The notes beneath the pieces were generated by a model. It had not been told where the DNA came from and ran no database searches. It saw only the letters and a list, made by a program, of their open reading frames with translations. From NCBI GenBank assembly GCA_019686135.1, contig JADGHL010000017.1, forward strand, positions 1 to 56,086: DNA of 56,086 nt, given 5' to 3'. Source of the DNA: Myxococcaceae bacterium (GTDB lineage: Bacteria; Myxococcota; Myxococcia; Myxococcales; Myxococcaceae). The position numbers and the translations under genes are program-made. Below are positions 44,259 through 53,955 of the stretch, piece by piece (positions within the stretch are counted from its first letter, which is position 1; every line of letters starts with the position of its first letter).

Positions 44259-44882
44259 CTACGCGGACATGGTCACGCCGCGGATCGGCGCGCGCCGATC
44301 CGGACGCTTCTCGTAATGGCGCAACCGGAAGGCCAGGCCAAGCAGAAGCACGCCGCTGACGATCGCGAAGATGCCGATCCACGCCATCAGCGCCAGCGCG
44401 CCCGCGCCGGGGAACGCGAGCGTGATGATCCCGAACGCCACCCCCAGCATCCCCGCCAGGGCGAGCGTCCACTCGCCGCGGATCGCCTTGCGCAACCGGA
44501 CGGCGGCGACGATCTCGTTCACGCCGAGCACCAGCGCCCACACCGCAATCACATAGAGCAGCCCGAGCGCGCCGATGCCGGGCCACAGGATCGCCACCGC
44601 GCCGGCCACGACGCCGAGGATGCCGGCAGCCAGAAGCGATCCCCACCGCTCGCGGGCGCGCGCGCGGTGGACGGCGAGCATCACGTTGGAGATGCCGTCG
44701 GCCAGCGCGTACAGTCCGAAGAGGACGACCAGCGCCAGGAGCGTCATCTTCGGCGCGGCGAACACGAGGATCCCGAAGACGATCGCCAGAAGGCCCCGCA
44801 CCACCCACAGCCCCCAGTGGTGCGCGAGATTCCGGGCGGCCGCCTCGTCGGCGAGGTTCCGCGTGGTGTCCAGCTGAGCCAT
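44259..44882 (-). CDS. HdeD-family (DUF308) membrane protein
   Basis: 207 aa from the ATG at 44882. Six hydrophobic segments in three pairs form the DUF308 repeat: GLWVVRGLLAIVFGILVF, LALVVLFGLYALADGI, SLLAAGILGVVAGAVAIL, LLYVIAVWALVLGVNEI, LALAGMLGVAFGIITL and LMAWIGIFAIVSGVLLLGLA. E. coli HdeD contributes to acid resistance at high cell density; the myxobacterial role is not known. It lies convergent to the dioxygenase gene. Confidence 0.9.
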   Translation of the reverse strand: MAQLDTTRNLADEAAARNLAHHWGLWVVRGLLAIVFGILVFAAPKMTLLALVVLFGLYALADGISNVMLAVHRARARERWGSLLAAGILGVVAGAVAILWPGIGALGLLYVIAVWALVLGVNEIVAAVRLRKAIRGEWTLALAGMLGVAFGIITLAFPGAGALALMAWIGIFAIVSGVLLLGLAFRLRHYEKRPDRRAPIRGVTMSA

Positions 44883-44994
44883 GGCTGCGTCCTCCCGAGT
44901 GTGAATCTTCGGAAGGATGCGGCCGCCGCAAGTGGCTCGGTCGTCGCGGCCGGGGCGGGCGCCAGCGGCCGCTCGCACGGCTGCCGTATGCGCC

Positions 44995-45465
44995 TTATCC
45001 CCGGTTGGCCTCGGTCACGCCCAGCGCCCCGCGGGTGAACTTCGCCATCCGCCCGAGCAGCGCCCTCACCGCCGCCCGGCCGTTGCGCCCGGCGCGGTCC
45101 GCCGCGTCCTCGAGCCGCGCGCCGCAGCCCAGGTCCAGGCACAAGCTGATACCCACGCGCTTCTTCGAGTTCACGTCCGTGGTGAGCAGGCCGACCACGT
45201 CCGAGGTGCCAATGGTGTGACACCACTCGCACAGGTGCGCCGGCTCGCCGGTGGAGGCGTGGTCACGCCGGAACGCGACCCCGGTGGGGACCTTCTCGCC
45301 CGGCGCAGTGAAGAGGAGGAACACGCGGGATCCGCTCGCGTCGCGCCAGCCGAGGTAGTCGCGCACGACCAGCGGGAACGTGAACCCCTTCGGAACCTCC
45401 ACGACGGCGCGGTCCCTGGGACGGAACGCGTCGAAAAGCTCTTTCTCGGAGGCGATTCGGAACAT
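44995..45465 (-). CDS. FBP-domain (FusB/EF-G-binding type treble-clef) protein
   Basis: 156 aa. The C-terminal half contains LCEWCHTIGTSDVVGLLTTD and LCLDLGCGARLED, giving a four-Cys treble-clef zinc finger with the G-T-S-D-V-V-G-L pattern of the FBP_C domain in FusB/FusC and related EF-G-binding proteins. The N-terminal half (FRPRDRAVVEVPKGFTFPLVVRDYLGW) is a short beta-rich domain instead of the helical N-domain of FusB. FusB-like proteins release EF-G from stalled ribosomes and protect against fusidic acid. Whether this short form does so is unknown. Confidence 0.7.
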   Translation of the reverse strand: MFRIASEKELFDAFRPRDRAVVEVPKGFTFPLVVRDYLGWRDASGSRVFLLFTAPGEKVPTGVAFRRDHASTGEPAHLCEWCHTIGTSDVVGLLTTDVNSKKRVGISLCLDLGCGARLEDAADRAGRNGRAAVRALLGRMAKFTRGALGVTEANRG

Positions 45466-45629
45466 TGCGCGAGTCTAACCCTCCGCCACGAGCCGCGCTC
45501 GGGACCTTCCTTTGGCAGGCAAACGAGCAGGCCATCCCCGTTTGCGCAGCGTCAGAACCTTCTGATAATCGCCCGCCACACGAGCAGACACGCTCAACCG
45601 AGGCCGGCCGCGTGCTGCGCAGGGAAGCC

Positions 45630-47135
45630 ATGAACAACGTCAGAGGGATTTTCGGGGTCGCCGCGCTCGCGGCGCTGGCGACGGCCACCATCACCGTCGT
45701 CGCCTGTGGGCCGACGAAGGGGGACTGTGGGCCGACCACCTGTAGCAACGGCTGCTGCAGCGAGGACGGGGTCTGTCACAGCGGGCTCACCAACGACCAG
45801 TGCGGCTTCGCCGGCGGGCAGTGCACCCCGTGCACGCTGACTCAGTTGTGCCAGGCGGGCGTGTGTATCGAGTTCGGCAATCAGAACCACAACGACGGCG
45901 GAACCAACACCGCCCTGCAGAACTGCCTGAAGACCTGTACGGGGTGCTGCAGCGACAATGGTGAGTGCCTCGCGGGCACGGACGTCGGCGCGTGCGGCGT
46001 GGGCGAGAAGTGCCGGGCGTGTCCGCAAGGGAACCTGTGCCAGAGCGGCACCTGCGTGGACCCGGGCTGTTCGACGTGTACCACCAACGGCGTGTGCGAT
46101 CCGGCCGGCGGTCCCTCGAACAACACCGCCTGCGGCAAGAGCGGAGCGCCGTGTCAGGTCTGCTCGGGGAGCAGCTCCACCTGCCAGGACGGGATCTGCA
46201 CGGGCAGCTGCACCACGGGGTGCGTCGATACGTTCGGCCAGTGCAAGACCGGGAACACCGCCGGCGCCTGCGGCACGAACGGGAACGCCTGCGTGACCTG
46301 CCCGTCCGGCAACATCTGCGTGGATGGCGCCTGCCACCCGGCGCCCCAGGACGGCGGCTCCTGCAAGTCGGTGGGCGTAGCCTGCCTCGTCCCCGCCGAG
46401 TGCTGCAGCGGGAACTGTGACGGCACCGGCCACTGCGCCGAATCCGACGCGGGGAGCTGCAAGGCCATCGAGTCCGCCTGCGTGGACAACAGCGAGTGCT
46501 GTTCGAAAAACTGCGTCAGCGGGTTCTGCGCGCCCGAGAAGGCCGACGCGGGCTGCACCAAGAAGAGCGACGGCGCCAGCTGCATCATCGCCGACGAGTG
46601 CTGCTCGAACGTGTGCACCAACGGGTTCTGCGGGGTGCCCAGCTGCAATAGCTCCAACTGCCCCTCCGGCTGCTGCCTGAATGGCGTCTGCCAGTCGGGC
46701 CTCAGCAACTCGGCGTGCGGCGACTTCGGCCTGGCGTGCCAGGCGTGCGGCTCCGGAATGACCTGCCAGCCGGACGGCATCGGCGGAGGCGGGTTCTGCC
46801 AGACGGTGCCGATCGACGCCGGCTCGTCGACCTGCCAGGACCTAGGCTTCACCTGCACCTCCAATGCGGACTGCTGTTCGGCCCTCTGCTCGGGCGGGCT
46901 GTGCGTTCCGAACCCGAGCGGCACACCGCTCGCGGGGGTCGGCAGCACCGCTTGCGGCGGTTCGTCCGGCTGTACCAACGTCTGTGAGGCCTCCGGCAGC
47001 ACTCCGCCCACCCCGGCGTGCGATCCGTGCGTAGGGGCGATCTGCGCCCTGGACGACTTTTGCTGCAACACGACCTGGGACAGCCAGTGCGCGCAGGAGG
47101 CCATCGCCACGTGCTCCGGTCGCTGCGCCCCGTAG
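45630..47135 (+). CDS. Cys-rich surface lipoprotein
   Basis: 501 aa from the ATG at 45630 (MNNVRGIFG), which opens a signal peptide with the lipobox TVVAC. About 70 cysteines are spread in recurring units such as CCSEDGVCHSGLTNDQCG, CCSDNGECLAGTDVGACG, SCKAIESACVDNSECCSKNC and CCLNGVCQSGLSNSACG. The modules resemble those of other myxobacterial Cys-rich lipoproteins (the MYXO-CTERM-associated type), with conserved GxxCxxC spacing. The C-terminal 40 residues repeat a shorter CDPCVGAICALDDFCCNTTWDSQC motif often seen at the end of such proteins. No enzyme motif is seen. Confidence 0.82.
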   Translation: MNNVRGIFGVAALAALATATITVVACGPTKGDCGPTTCSNGCCSEDGVCHSGLTNDQCGFAGGQCTPCTLTQLCQAGVCIEFGNQNHNDGGTNTALQNCLKTCTGCCSDNGECLAGTDVGACGVGEKCRACPQGNLCQSGTCVDPGCSTCTTNGVCDPAGGPSNNTACGKSGAPCQVCSGSSSTCQDGICTGSCTTGCVDTFGQCKTGNTAGACGTNGNACVTCPSGNICVDGACHPAPQDGGSCKSVGVACLVPAECCSGNCDGTGHCAESDAGSCKAIESACVDNSECCSKNCVSGFCAPEKADAGCTKKSDGASCIIADECCSNVCTNGFCGVPSCNSSNCPSGCCLNGVCQSGLSNSACGDFGLACQACGSGMTCQPDGIGGGGFCQTVPIDAGSSTCQDLGFTCTSNADCCSALCSGGLCVPNPSGTPLAGVGSTACGGSSGCTNVCEASGSTPPTPACDPCVGAICALDDFCCNTTWDSQCAQEAIATCSGRCAP

Positions 47136-47173
47136 AAGGCCCAGGCGGGGATGTCCTTGCGTCGGTCCAGCTG

Positions 47174-47179
47174 TTATAG
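47174..47179 (+). promoter_or_regulatory. Possible -10 element of rnpB
   Basis: TTATAG lies 6 bases before the probable 5' end of RNase P RNA. No good -35 box at 16-18 bp spacing could be read, so the promoter is only suggested. Confidence 0.3.
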
Positions 47180-47180
47180 G

Positions 47181-47583
<403 letters not shown>

Positions 47584-47589
47584 CCTCAG

Positions 47590-48156
47590 TCAGTACCCCA
47601 CCGGCAGCGTGGCGAGGAGGATCCGGTTCCGCCCGTCGTTGCGGACCTTGTCCGGATTCTTCAGCTGCATCCGCGTGTCGTCGGGCGGGTACCAGAAGCC
47701 CATCCACACGTTCAGCCCGCGCAGGTTCTGGCCGGGCGGGACGGAGACGGTGAAGGTGTCCTGAACCGTCTCGCCCTTCTTCCACTGCGAGGTCGGGTAC
47801 TGCCCGCCCGCGGGCGCGTGGTCGACATTCACCCGCTCGAGCCGCCCGTCCACGTCCTCGACGTGGACGAACACCAGGTAGTCCCGCGGGATGGCGTCGA
47901 GCACCTTGTAATAGGCGGTGATCGTCACCGTGTCGCCCGGCTGCGCGCGGCCGGGATCCAGCTTCGCGCCCAGCACCTCCACGCGGTCGTCGAAGATCGC
48001 GCCGCTGCGGAGCTGCAGGGGGGGCGTCCCGGTGACCAGGTTCCGTCCGCCGGAGATCTTCTGTGACGTCTGGGGCGAGGACTCGGGCGCTTCGACGAGA
48101 CAGCCCATCGAGGCGGCCACGCAGAGTGCGATCATCACGTTGCCAAGTCGCCGCAT
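47590..48156 (-). CDS. Hypothetical lipoprotein
   Basis: 188 aa with a signal peptide ending in the lipobox AASMGC (Cys about 19). The mature part has a beta-sandwich feel: LDPGRAQPGDTVTITAYYKVLD, RDYLVFVHVEDVDGR, WKKGETVQDTFTVSVPPGQ and LNVWMGFWYP. This pattern resembles immunoglobulin-like or carbohydrate-binding domains. It converges with rnpB, 6 bp past its T run, and is divergent from ftsY by 52 bp. No family assigned. Confidence 0.75.
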   Translation of the reverse strand: MRRLGNVMIALCVAASMGCLVEAPESSPQTSQKISGGRNLVTGTPPLQLRSGAIFDDRVEVLGAKLDPGRAQPGDTVTITAYYKVLDAIPRDYLVFVHVEDVDGRLERVNVDHAPAGGQYPTSQWKKGETVQDTFTVSVPPGQNLRGLNVWMGFWYPPDDTRMQLKNPDKVRNDGRNRILLATLPVGY

Positions 48157-48208
48157 CAGGCGCGCGGTTATAGGTCGGTCATCGCTGCATCCGCCACAAG
48201 GTTGATGT

Positions 48209-49747
48209 ATGTGCCCGGCCCCTATGCCGCGCCCCCTGCTTCACGACCTGCCGCTGCTCGGACAAACCGGCGCGCCGCCGACCTCCTCCGGATCCGAACC
48301 GGCGCCCGCGCCGCTCTTCGACACCTCGTCGATCGGCAACTGGATCGGCCTGGGGGTGATCGTCCTCTTCGTCGTGCTCGCGGTGCTGGCGCTCCGGCGG
48401 CGCTCGGCGCGAAAGCGCGAGGCGGCGGCGAAGGAACCGAAGCCTTCGGCGCCCGCGGCCGCAGAGGCCCGGCCCCCCGAGCTGCCCGCTCCGCCGCCCT
48501 TCAAGGTCGAGCTGCCGAAGTCCGAAGCGGAGCGCGCCCGCCTCGAGGCCGCGGAGAAGGCGCGCCGGGAGGCGGAGGCGCTCGCCCAGCAACGCCGCGC
48601 GCTGGAGGCGCAGGGCGCTTCCGAGGAGGCGCGGAAGCTCAAGGAACAGGAGGAGGCCCTCAAGCGCGAGGAGTACCGCGCGAAGAAGGAGGCTGAACGC
48701 GAGGAGCGCGAACGCAAAAAACGCGAACGCGAGGAGGCGGAGCGGCTCGCGAAGGAGGCCGAAGAGCGCGCCCGCGCGGAGGAACAGGCGCGGTTGGCCG
48801 CGCTGGCCGAAGAGGAGCGCAGAAAGATCCAGGCCCAGGCCGGGCGCACACTCGCCGCGGGGCTGGAGAAGACGCGGCAGCAGGGCTTCATGGCCCGGCT
48901 CAACCAGCTCTTCGGTTCCAGCCGCGACGTGGACGAGTCGGTGCTCGCCGAGCTTGAGGAGACGCTGTTCACCGCCGACATCGGCGTGCGCACCGCCGCG
49001 TCATTGGTGGATCTGGCGCGCGAGAAGGCGAAGAAAAACGAGCTGCGCACTGCGGACGGGATGAAGCAGCTCATCCGCCGGGAGATCGAACGGATCGTCG
49101 ATCTGCCGGTGACGAACACCCTGGAGGGCGGCGGCCCGCCGCACGTAGTGATGGTGGTGGGCGTCAACGGCGCCGGGAAGACCACCACCATCGGCAAGCT
49201 CGCGGCGAAGCTGACCGCGCAGGGCAAGAAGGTGATTCTCGCCGCCGGCGACACCTTCCGCGCCGCCGCCACCGAACAGCTCGACGTCTGGGCCGACCGG
49301 GCCCACGCGGAGCTGGTCAAGGGCCCGGAGGGCGGCGACCCGGGCGCGGTGGTGTTCGAAGCCGCGAAGAAGGCGAAGGAACAGAACGCGGCGGTGGTCA
49401 TCGCCGACACCGCGGGGCGCCTGCACACCCGGGCGCCGCTGATGGAGGAGCTGAAGAAAGTGAAGCGCGTTCTGGGGAAGGCCATCCCCGGCGCGCCGCA
49501 CGAGGTCCTGCTGGTGGTGGACGCCACCATGGGCCAGAACGCCATCCAGCAGGCCCGGCAGTTCCACGAGGCGGTGGGCGTCACCGCCATCGCCCTCACC
49601 AAGCTGGACGGCACCGCCAAGGGCGGGGTGATCATCGGCATCGCCGACGAGCTGAAGATCCCGGTGGTCTGGGTGGGCGTGGGCGAGGCGGTGGAGGACC
49701 TCCGCCGGTTCGACCCGAAGGAGTTCGTCAGCGCGCTGTTCGACTGA
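48209..49747 (+). CDS. ftsY: Signal recognition particle receptor FtsY
   Basis: 512 aa. Receptor GTPase that docks SRP-ribosome complexes at the membrane. Unlike E. coli FtsY, it starts with a true transmembrane helix (about 47-63, GLGVIVLFVVLAVLALRRR) and then a long Glu/Lys/Arg/Ala coiled coil (about 100-215). The NG domain carries GVNGAGKTTTIGKLAAKL (P loop), AAGDTFRAAATEQL, VIADTAGRLHT, TKLDGTAKGGVIIGIADE and a standard end VEDLRRFDPKEFVSALFD. The ATG at 48209 or the ATG at 48224 could be the start; the latter lies in the same frame. Confidence 0.94.
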   Translation: MCPAPMPRPLLHDLPLLGQTGAPPTSSGSEPAPAPLFDTSSIGNWIGLGVIVLFVVLAVLALRRRSARKREAAAKEPKPSAPAAAEARPPELPAPPPFKVELPKSEAERARLEAAEKARREAEALAQQRRALEAQGASEEARKLKEQEEALKREEYRAKKEAEREERERKKREREEAERLAKEAEERARAEEQARLAALAEEERRKIQAQAGRTLAAGLEKTRQQGFMARLNQLFGSSRDVDESVLAELEETLFTADIGVRTAASLVDLAREKAKKNELRTADGMKQLIRREIERIVDLPVTNTLEGGGPPHVVMVVGVNGAGKTTTIGKLAAKLTAQGKKVILAAGDTFRAAATEQLDVWADRAHAELVKGPEGGDPGAVVFEAAKKAKEQNAAVVIADTAGRLHTRAPLMEELKKVKRVLGKAIPGAPHEVLLVVDATMGQNAIQQARQFHEAVGVTAIALTKLDGTAKGGVIIGIADELKIPVVWVGVGEAVEDLRRFDPKEFVSALFD

Positions 49748-49756
49748 CCGCGCCGG

Positions 49757-51505
49757 CTACTGTTCGCCCATCAGCTGCTTCATCACTTCCTGCATCAGCC
49801 GCGCGGTGTCGGGGTCGAGCGTGTCCAGGCCCACGCCCATCCCCCGGAGCATCGCGTTCACCGACGGCGGGCCGAGATCCTCGTCGCCGTGCGCCTGCTC
49901 CCACCAGCGCTCGCGCAACCCGGTGAGCGCGCCCGCGCGGGAGGGCCGCTGCTTCGCCAGAACCCCCGTGAAGCACGCCAGGCACGACCAGCGGTAGCGG
50001 TACTGATCGACGTACGCGCGCAGGGCCTTGTAGAACGCCGCGTCTCCCACGAGCCTGCGCTCGGCGTCGTGGAGCAACGGCGCCTTGCCGTAGACCAGCG
50101 CCGCGTACTCGGAGGCGCCGGCGAACTGTGCCGTGGGGCGGGCCGCCGGACCGTCCTCGCCACCGCCCAACCGATAGAAGTGATACGGGCCGACGAGCTG
50201 CTGTTCTCTTGCGCGCGCCGCCGCCGCCTGACCGTGCTTCCACTCCACGTAGAGCAGCGCGGTGTACTGCGCCAGCGCCTCGTCGACGACCGGCTCCGTC
50301 ACTGGATCGTTCCCCACCAGCTCGGCGAAGTACTGGTGCGCCAGCTCGTGGGCGACGGTGAACTCGAGCGTCTCGCGCATCAGGCTCCGCAGGTCCGAAC
50401 CGCCGCCCTGCCCCTGCCCCATCGCCGCGAACATCTGGTCGAACCCGGGCGGCAGGCCGATCGCCTGGGACGGGTTGGAGAGCGCGCGGTACAGCGCAGA
50501 GGAGACCAGCGCCGCGCCGGAGAACTCCATCCCGCCCGCTCCGCCAGTGAGCGGCACCTCGATCATCCGCAGCGTCCGGTGCGGCAACGGCCCCAACCGC
50601 TTCTGCAGCGCCTCGAGCACCGAACGCGCGTTCTCCAGCACGAGCGCACCGCCCTCTGCGTCCTGCTTCGCGTACCAGCTCTCCACCGTGATGTCGCCCA
50701 CGGACTCGGACTTCTTCTCGTAGCCGCGGGCGATCACCACCGGGAAGTCGCGCACCGCGGCGGCGCCATAGCTGAAGCGCACGCGTCCGTCCTTCTGCGG
50801 CACCTCCCCAAGCGCCACGCCGCTGGCGAGCGCGGTGTAGCCGGCCGGCACCACGAGGGTGGCCAGCACCTGCGCGGGTTCGGCGGTGGAGAGATCGCCC
50901 AGCCCGGAGGGGCCATCCCAGGGGATCCCCGCAGCGTCCTCGGGCGGAAGCTGAGGGAGGATCCCGGTCAACACGAACACGTCCGGCGAGGCCGCGAACG
51001 CGCCGTAATCCCGCGGGCCCTGGGCGTTGGCCATCGCTCCCATCAGCGTGGCGCTGCCCGCCGGGAGCTCGGGGACGGTGGCGTCGATCCGCACCTCCAC
51101 GATCGCCTGCGCGCCCGGGGCGATCGCCGGATCCAGCGTCACCCGGTAGAGCGTGGGCTCGGGCTGTTCCATCACCGCGGGCTGCCCGTTCACCGTGGCG
51201 TTCGACAGCTTGACCTGCGGCCGCTGCGCGTTGGGCGTCACCCGGAGATAGAGCACAGGAATCTCCCGGTCCCGCGCGGTGCGGACGATCTGCACCCGGC
51301 CATGGACCCGGCGCGCCTTGTCGTCGAGCTCGAGCTCGAGGCGGTAGAGCGGCTGTTCGTCGATCGGCCCCTGCGCCGCCAAGAGCCGCTCGCGTTCGCC
51401 GTCGCGCAGGTGCATCAGGCACAGCTGGAGCTCGGGCGAGAGCGTGGGCGCCTGGGCCGAGGCCGCGCAGGTGAGGCACAGAAGCAAAAGCGCCCAGAGC
51501 CGCAT
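49757..51505 (-). CDS. Exported M1-family aminopeptidase-like protein
   Basis: 582 aa with a signal peptide (LLLLCLTCAASAQA). The zinc site is HELAHQYF near residue 390, with the second Glu in VVDEALAQYTALL about 18 residues later, the HEXXH-x18-E pattern of M1 peptidases. A GGMEFSGAALVS segment matches the GxMEN exopeptidase motif loosely (G-G-M-E-F). The N-terminal domain (residues 30-260) is beta-rich. Convergent with ftsY (9 bp). It may trim peptides in the periplasm or outside. Confidence 0.83.
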   Translation of the reverse strand: MRLWALLLLCLTCAASAQAPTLSPELQLCLMHLRDGERERLLAAQGPIDEQPLYRLELELDDKARRVHGRVQIVRTARDREIPVLYLRVTPNAQRPQVKLSNATVNGQPAVMEQPEPTLYRVTLDPAIAPGAQAIVEVRIDATVPELPAGSATLMGAMANAQGPRDYGAFAASPDVFVLTGILPQLPPEDAAGIPWDGPSGLGDLSTAEPAQVLATLVVPAGYTALASGVALGEVPQKDGRVRFSYGAAAVRDFPVVIARGYEKKSESVGDITVESWYAKQDAEGGALVLENARSVLEALQKRLGPLPHRTLRMIEVPLTGGAGGMEFSGAALVSSALYRALSNPSQAIGLPPGFDQMFAAMGQGQGGGSDLRSLMRETLEFTVAHELAHQYFAELVGNDPVTEPVVDEALAQYTALLYVEWKHGQAAAARAREQQLVGPYHFYRLGGGEDGPAARPTAQFAGASEYAALVYGKAPLLHDAERRLVGDAAFYKALRAYVDQYRYRWSCLACFTGVLAKQRPSRAGALTGLRERWWEQAHGDEDLGPPSVNAMLRGMGVGLDTLDPDTARLMQEVMKQLMGEQ

Positions 51506-51599
51506 CGGCGCCGAATCCTACGTTCGAAGGGTGCCCGGGATCGAACGTCTCCGGAGATCCGGCGGAGCGCCGACGGCGGGCCTGCTAGAAACACGACTC

Positions 51600-52202
51600 G
51601 TGAACCTCCGCGCCTCCACGCCATCCGCCGTCGTCATCGCCGCCGCCCTCTGTCTGTGCGGGTGTCCCCGACGCATCGAGCCGTCGAAGCCGAAGACGGG
51701 ACCTGCGCGCGCGTACCAGCTGCTCGGCATGACCCCCGAGCGCGAAACCTCGCAGCTGGAGGAACGGCGCGAGGACGTGGAGGTGGACACCCGCGACTTC
51801 GAACGCATCCCGCACGTGGTGGCCACCGGCGAGACGCCGCTCATCCGGCTCGACGGCGCGCGCGCCCGGCTCTTTGGCGACGCGGAGGGGACCCGCGGCT
51901 GGTCGGTGGACAACTTCGTGCTGCTCGAGGTGCTGGACGAACAGGGCCGGCTCATCCGCCGCGCCAGCGCGGGGTTCGCGCAGACGGTGCAGATCGGCGC
52001 AGACCACGTGGACAACGTGGGGCCGATGTCCTTCACCTTCGAGCCCGGCGAGGTCGACCTCACGTCGATGCTGCCGGACTCGGCGCCGTTCAAGGTGCGC
52101 GCCACGGCGCTCGACGTCGGCGGCGTGGGCCGGGTGTCGGATCTGTACCTGGTGCTCGGCTACCCGGAGCGCGAGGCCGGAGACGACCTGCGCGATCAAT
52201 AG
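51600..52202 (+). CDS. Hypothetical lipoprotein
   Basis: 200 aa from the GTG at 51600. A signal peptide ends in LCLCGC, the lipobox. The remainder is hydrophilic, with beta-strand-like stretches (NFVLLEVLDEQGRLIRR, MSFTFEPGEVDL, PFKVRATALDVGGVG) and resembles no family I recognise. Its stop TAG (52200-52202) directly abuts the stop of the convergent PEGA gene. Confidence 0.75.
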   Translation: MNLRASTPSAVVIAAALCLCGCPRRIEPSKPKTGPARAYQLLGMTPERETSQLEERREDVEVDTRDFERIPHVVATGETPLIRLDGARARLFGDAEGTRGWSVDNFVLLEVLDEQGRLIRRASAGFAQTVQIGADHVDNVGPMSFTFEPGEVDLTSMLPDSAPFKVRATALDVGGVGRVSDLYLVLGYPEREAGDDLRDQ

Positions 52203-53192
52203 CTAGAAGCGCATCCCGAACCCTGCGCCCAGCCTGAGCAGCGCCGCGGGCGCGTTGATGACGTCGTCGCAGGTGCCGGGCTGACCATCAGAGGGATCGA
52301 GGTCGCACACTTCGCCCGGAGTGAGCCGGTGGGCACCGGCCGAGGAGCTGGCCAGCACCGCCGTGGTCGCCGCGGCGATCACCACCGCGCCCGCGCCGGC
52401 CCACACGTACCAGCGCTTGTACCAGTCGTCGCCCTCGACCCGCTTTCCGGTGACGGCGAACGGATCGGTGGAGCTCTCGTCCAGCCCGTCTGGGGCCAAC
52501 TGCGGCCGTTCGGGGCGGTCGCCGTTCTGGGCGACTATGGTGGAGACATTCACCTTCGGCTTGAGCGCCCCGTCCACGGTGTAGTCGCGGCCCGCGCGCA
52601 CGCTGATCCGGGACACCGTGTCCTCGAACCCGTCCCTCCGGATGAGCACCTCGTGCACCCCCGGCGGGACGAGCGCGTTGCGGATCGGCACTTCACCCAG
52701 CGACCTGCCGTCCAGCAGCACCTCGGCGCCCGGCACGTCCGCACTCACGGTGAGCACGCCCGCCACCGCCTCCAGCGTGGCGGAGATCTCCACCGTCTTG
52801 CCCGCGGCAACGGTCACCTGTTTCGAGTAGTCGGCCCAGCCGGGTCGCTTGACCACGACCGTGTGCTCGCCCGCATCGACCGGAACCTTCTTCCCCTCCT
52901 GCGCCTTCTGCCCGTCGATGCTGATCTGCGCGCCGTCCTTCGGCCCGATCACCTGGACCACGAGCTCTCCCTTCGCCGGCACGAGCGGGGCGATGAGATC
53001 GACCGGTTCGGCCTCCTCCTTCTCCGGGCGCTTCTCCTTCTTCGCGTGCGGCCGCCGCTTCTTCTTCGACTTGTGCTTCGGCGCCTCCTTTTTGGTGGGG
53101 GTCAGCGGCGTCAGCAGGTCATCGAGCTGCGCGAAGGCGCTCATCGGCAACAACGTGACGACGAGCGCGAGCACGAGGCGGCGTGCGGTCAT
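52203..53192 (-). CDS. PEGA-domain membrane protein
   Basis: 329 aa from the ATG at 53192; a GTG two codons earlier is possible. Signal peptide (LALVVTLLPMSAFAQ), then a Lys-rich stretch (residues 33-65). Two PEGA modules follow: VIGPKDGAQISIDGQKAQEG...DAGEHTVVVKRPGWADY and VSADVPGAEVLLDGRSLGEVPIRNALVPPGVHEV. One transmembrane segment (AGAGAVVIAAATTAVLASS) lies near residue 270, and a short C-terminal domain ends in Phe. PEGA proteins are surface or periplasmic adhesion-like modules. The divergent lipoprotein gene starts 69 bp away. Confidence 0.85.
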   Translation of the reverse strand: MTARRLVLALVVTLLPMSAFAQLDDLLTPLTPTKKEAPKHKSKKKRRPHAKKEKRPEKEEAEPVDLIAPLVPAKGELVVQVIGPKDGAQISIDGQKAQEGKKVPVDAGEHTVVVKRPGWADYSKQVTVAAGKTVEISATLEAVAGVLTVSADVPGAEVLLDGRSLGEVPIRNALVPPGVHEVLIRRDGFEDTVSRISVRAGRDYTVDGALKPKVNVSTIVAQNGDRPERPQLAPDGLDESSTDPFAVTGKRVEGDDWYKRWYVWAGAGAVVIAAATTAVLASSSAGAHRLTPGEVCDLDPSDGQPGTCDDVINAPAALLRLGAGFGMRF

Positions 53193-53261
53193 GGACACCG
53201 AGGTTAGGGACCCGGTCGGGACCGGTCAAACGCGTTGCGCGGCTGATAGGTTGGCCGCGAC

Positions 53262-53849
53262 ATGACCCTGCGTCACGCGCTGCTGGTCCCCGCGATCGTC
53301 CTTGGCGCCGCAGCCTCGGTGTGCGGGTGCCCCCGCCCTCCTCCGCCATCTGCGGCGAAGGAGTTGCCGCCGCCGTTCATGGTTCCGCCGGGATGCGAAC
53401 GGAACCTCTCCGGACGATACGCCTACGAAGGCCGCCCGGACTGGACCTACCTCGGCGCCGACGATGGCACCACCCTGGTGCTCTCGGTCTCCCGCGCCGA
53501 TCCGGACGGTGGACCGTCCACCTCGGCCCCGGACGCGGGCGTCGTCGGCGTCGACGGCGGATCGCCGGACGGCGGCATCGCCGGATCCGGGAGCACCGTG
53601 TCGATCTCCCTCCGCCGCACCTCCAACGGCTTCGTGGGCAGGATCGAGCACACCGCGTTCCCAGCCCCCGGCGTGGAGTGCCGCGTGGTGTTCCCGACCG
53701 AGGTCTGCGCGTGCGACGACGCGGGGCTCACGCTGCTCTCGGTGGAGCGCGTGGCCGTCGACCCGTCCTGCCAGACGCCGCCGACCGATGGCGGCGTGGA
53801 GCGCAAGGCCCATCGGCTGGTGCGTCTGCCACCACCGCCCGGTCCGTGA
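53262..53849 (+). CDS. Hypothetical lipoprotein
   Basis: 195 aa. The signal peptide ends in ASVCGC (lipobox). It contains Pro-rich and DGG/DAG-rich stretches (DPDGGPSTSAPDAGVVGVDGG), typical of myxobacterial surface lipoproteins, and four cysteines in the C-terminal half (GVECRVVFPTEVCACDD). No domain assigned. Confidence 0.72.
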   Translation: MTLRHALLVPAIVLGAAASVCGCPRPPPPSAAKELPPPFMVPPGCERNLSGRYAYEGRPDWTYLGADDGTTLVLSVSRADPDGGPSTSAPDAGVVGVDGGSPDGGIAGSGSTVSISLRRTSNGFVGRIEHTAFPAPGVECRVVFPTEVCACDDAGLTLLSVERVAVDPSCQTPPTDGGVERKAHRLVRLPPPPGP

Positions 53850-53955
53850 CGTGGGCCGTCACCCGGGCCGCCCGCGCGCTCGCCGCTGTCGACCTCTTTC
53901 GGCGGCGAGGTAGGATGAGCGCTCCGCTCGCCCAATTTCCCATGAGGTACGCGTG

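Noticed and set aside
45630-47135. Secreted Cys-rich toxin or bacteriocin
   Set aside because: The lipobox, size and irregular Cys units match the large class of myxobacterial surface lipoproteins; no export or immunity gene is adjacent.
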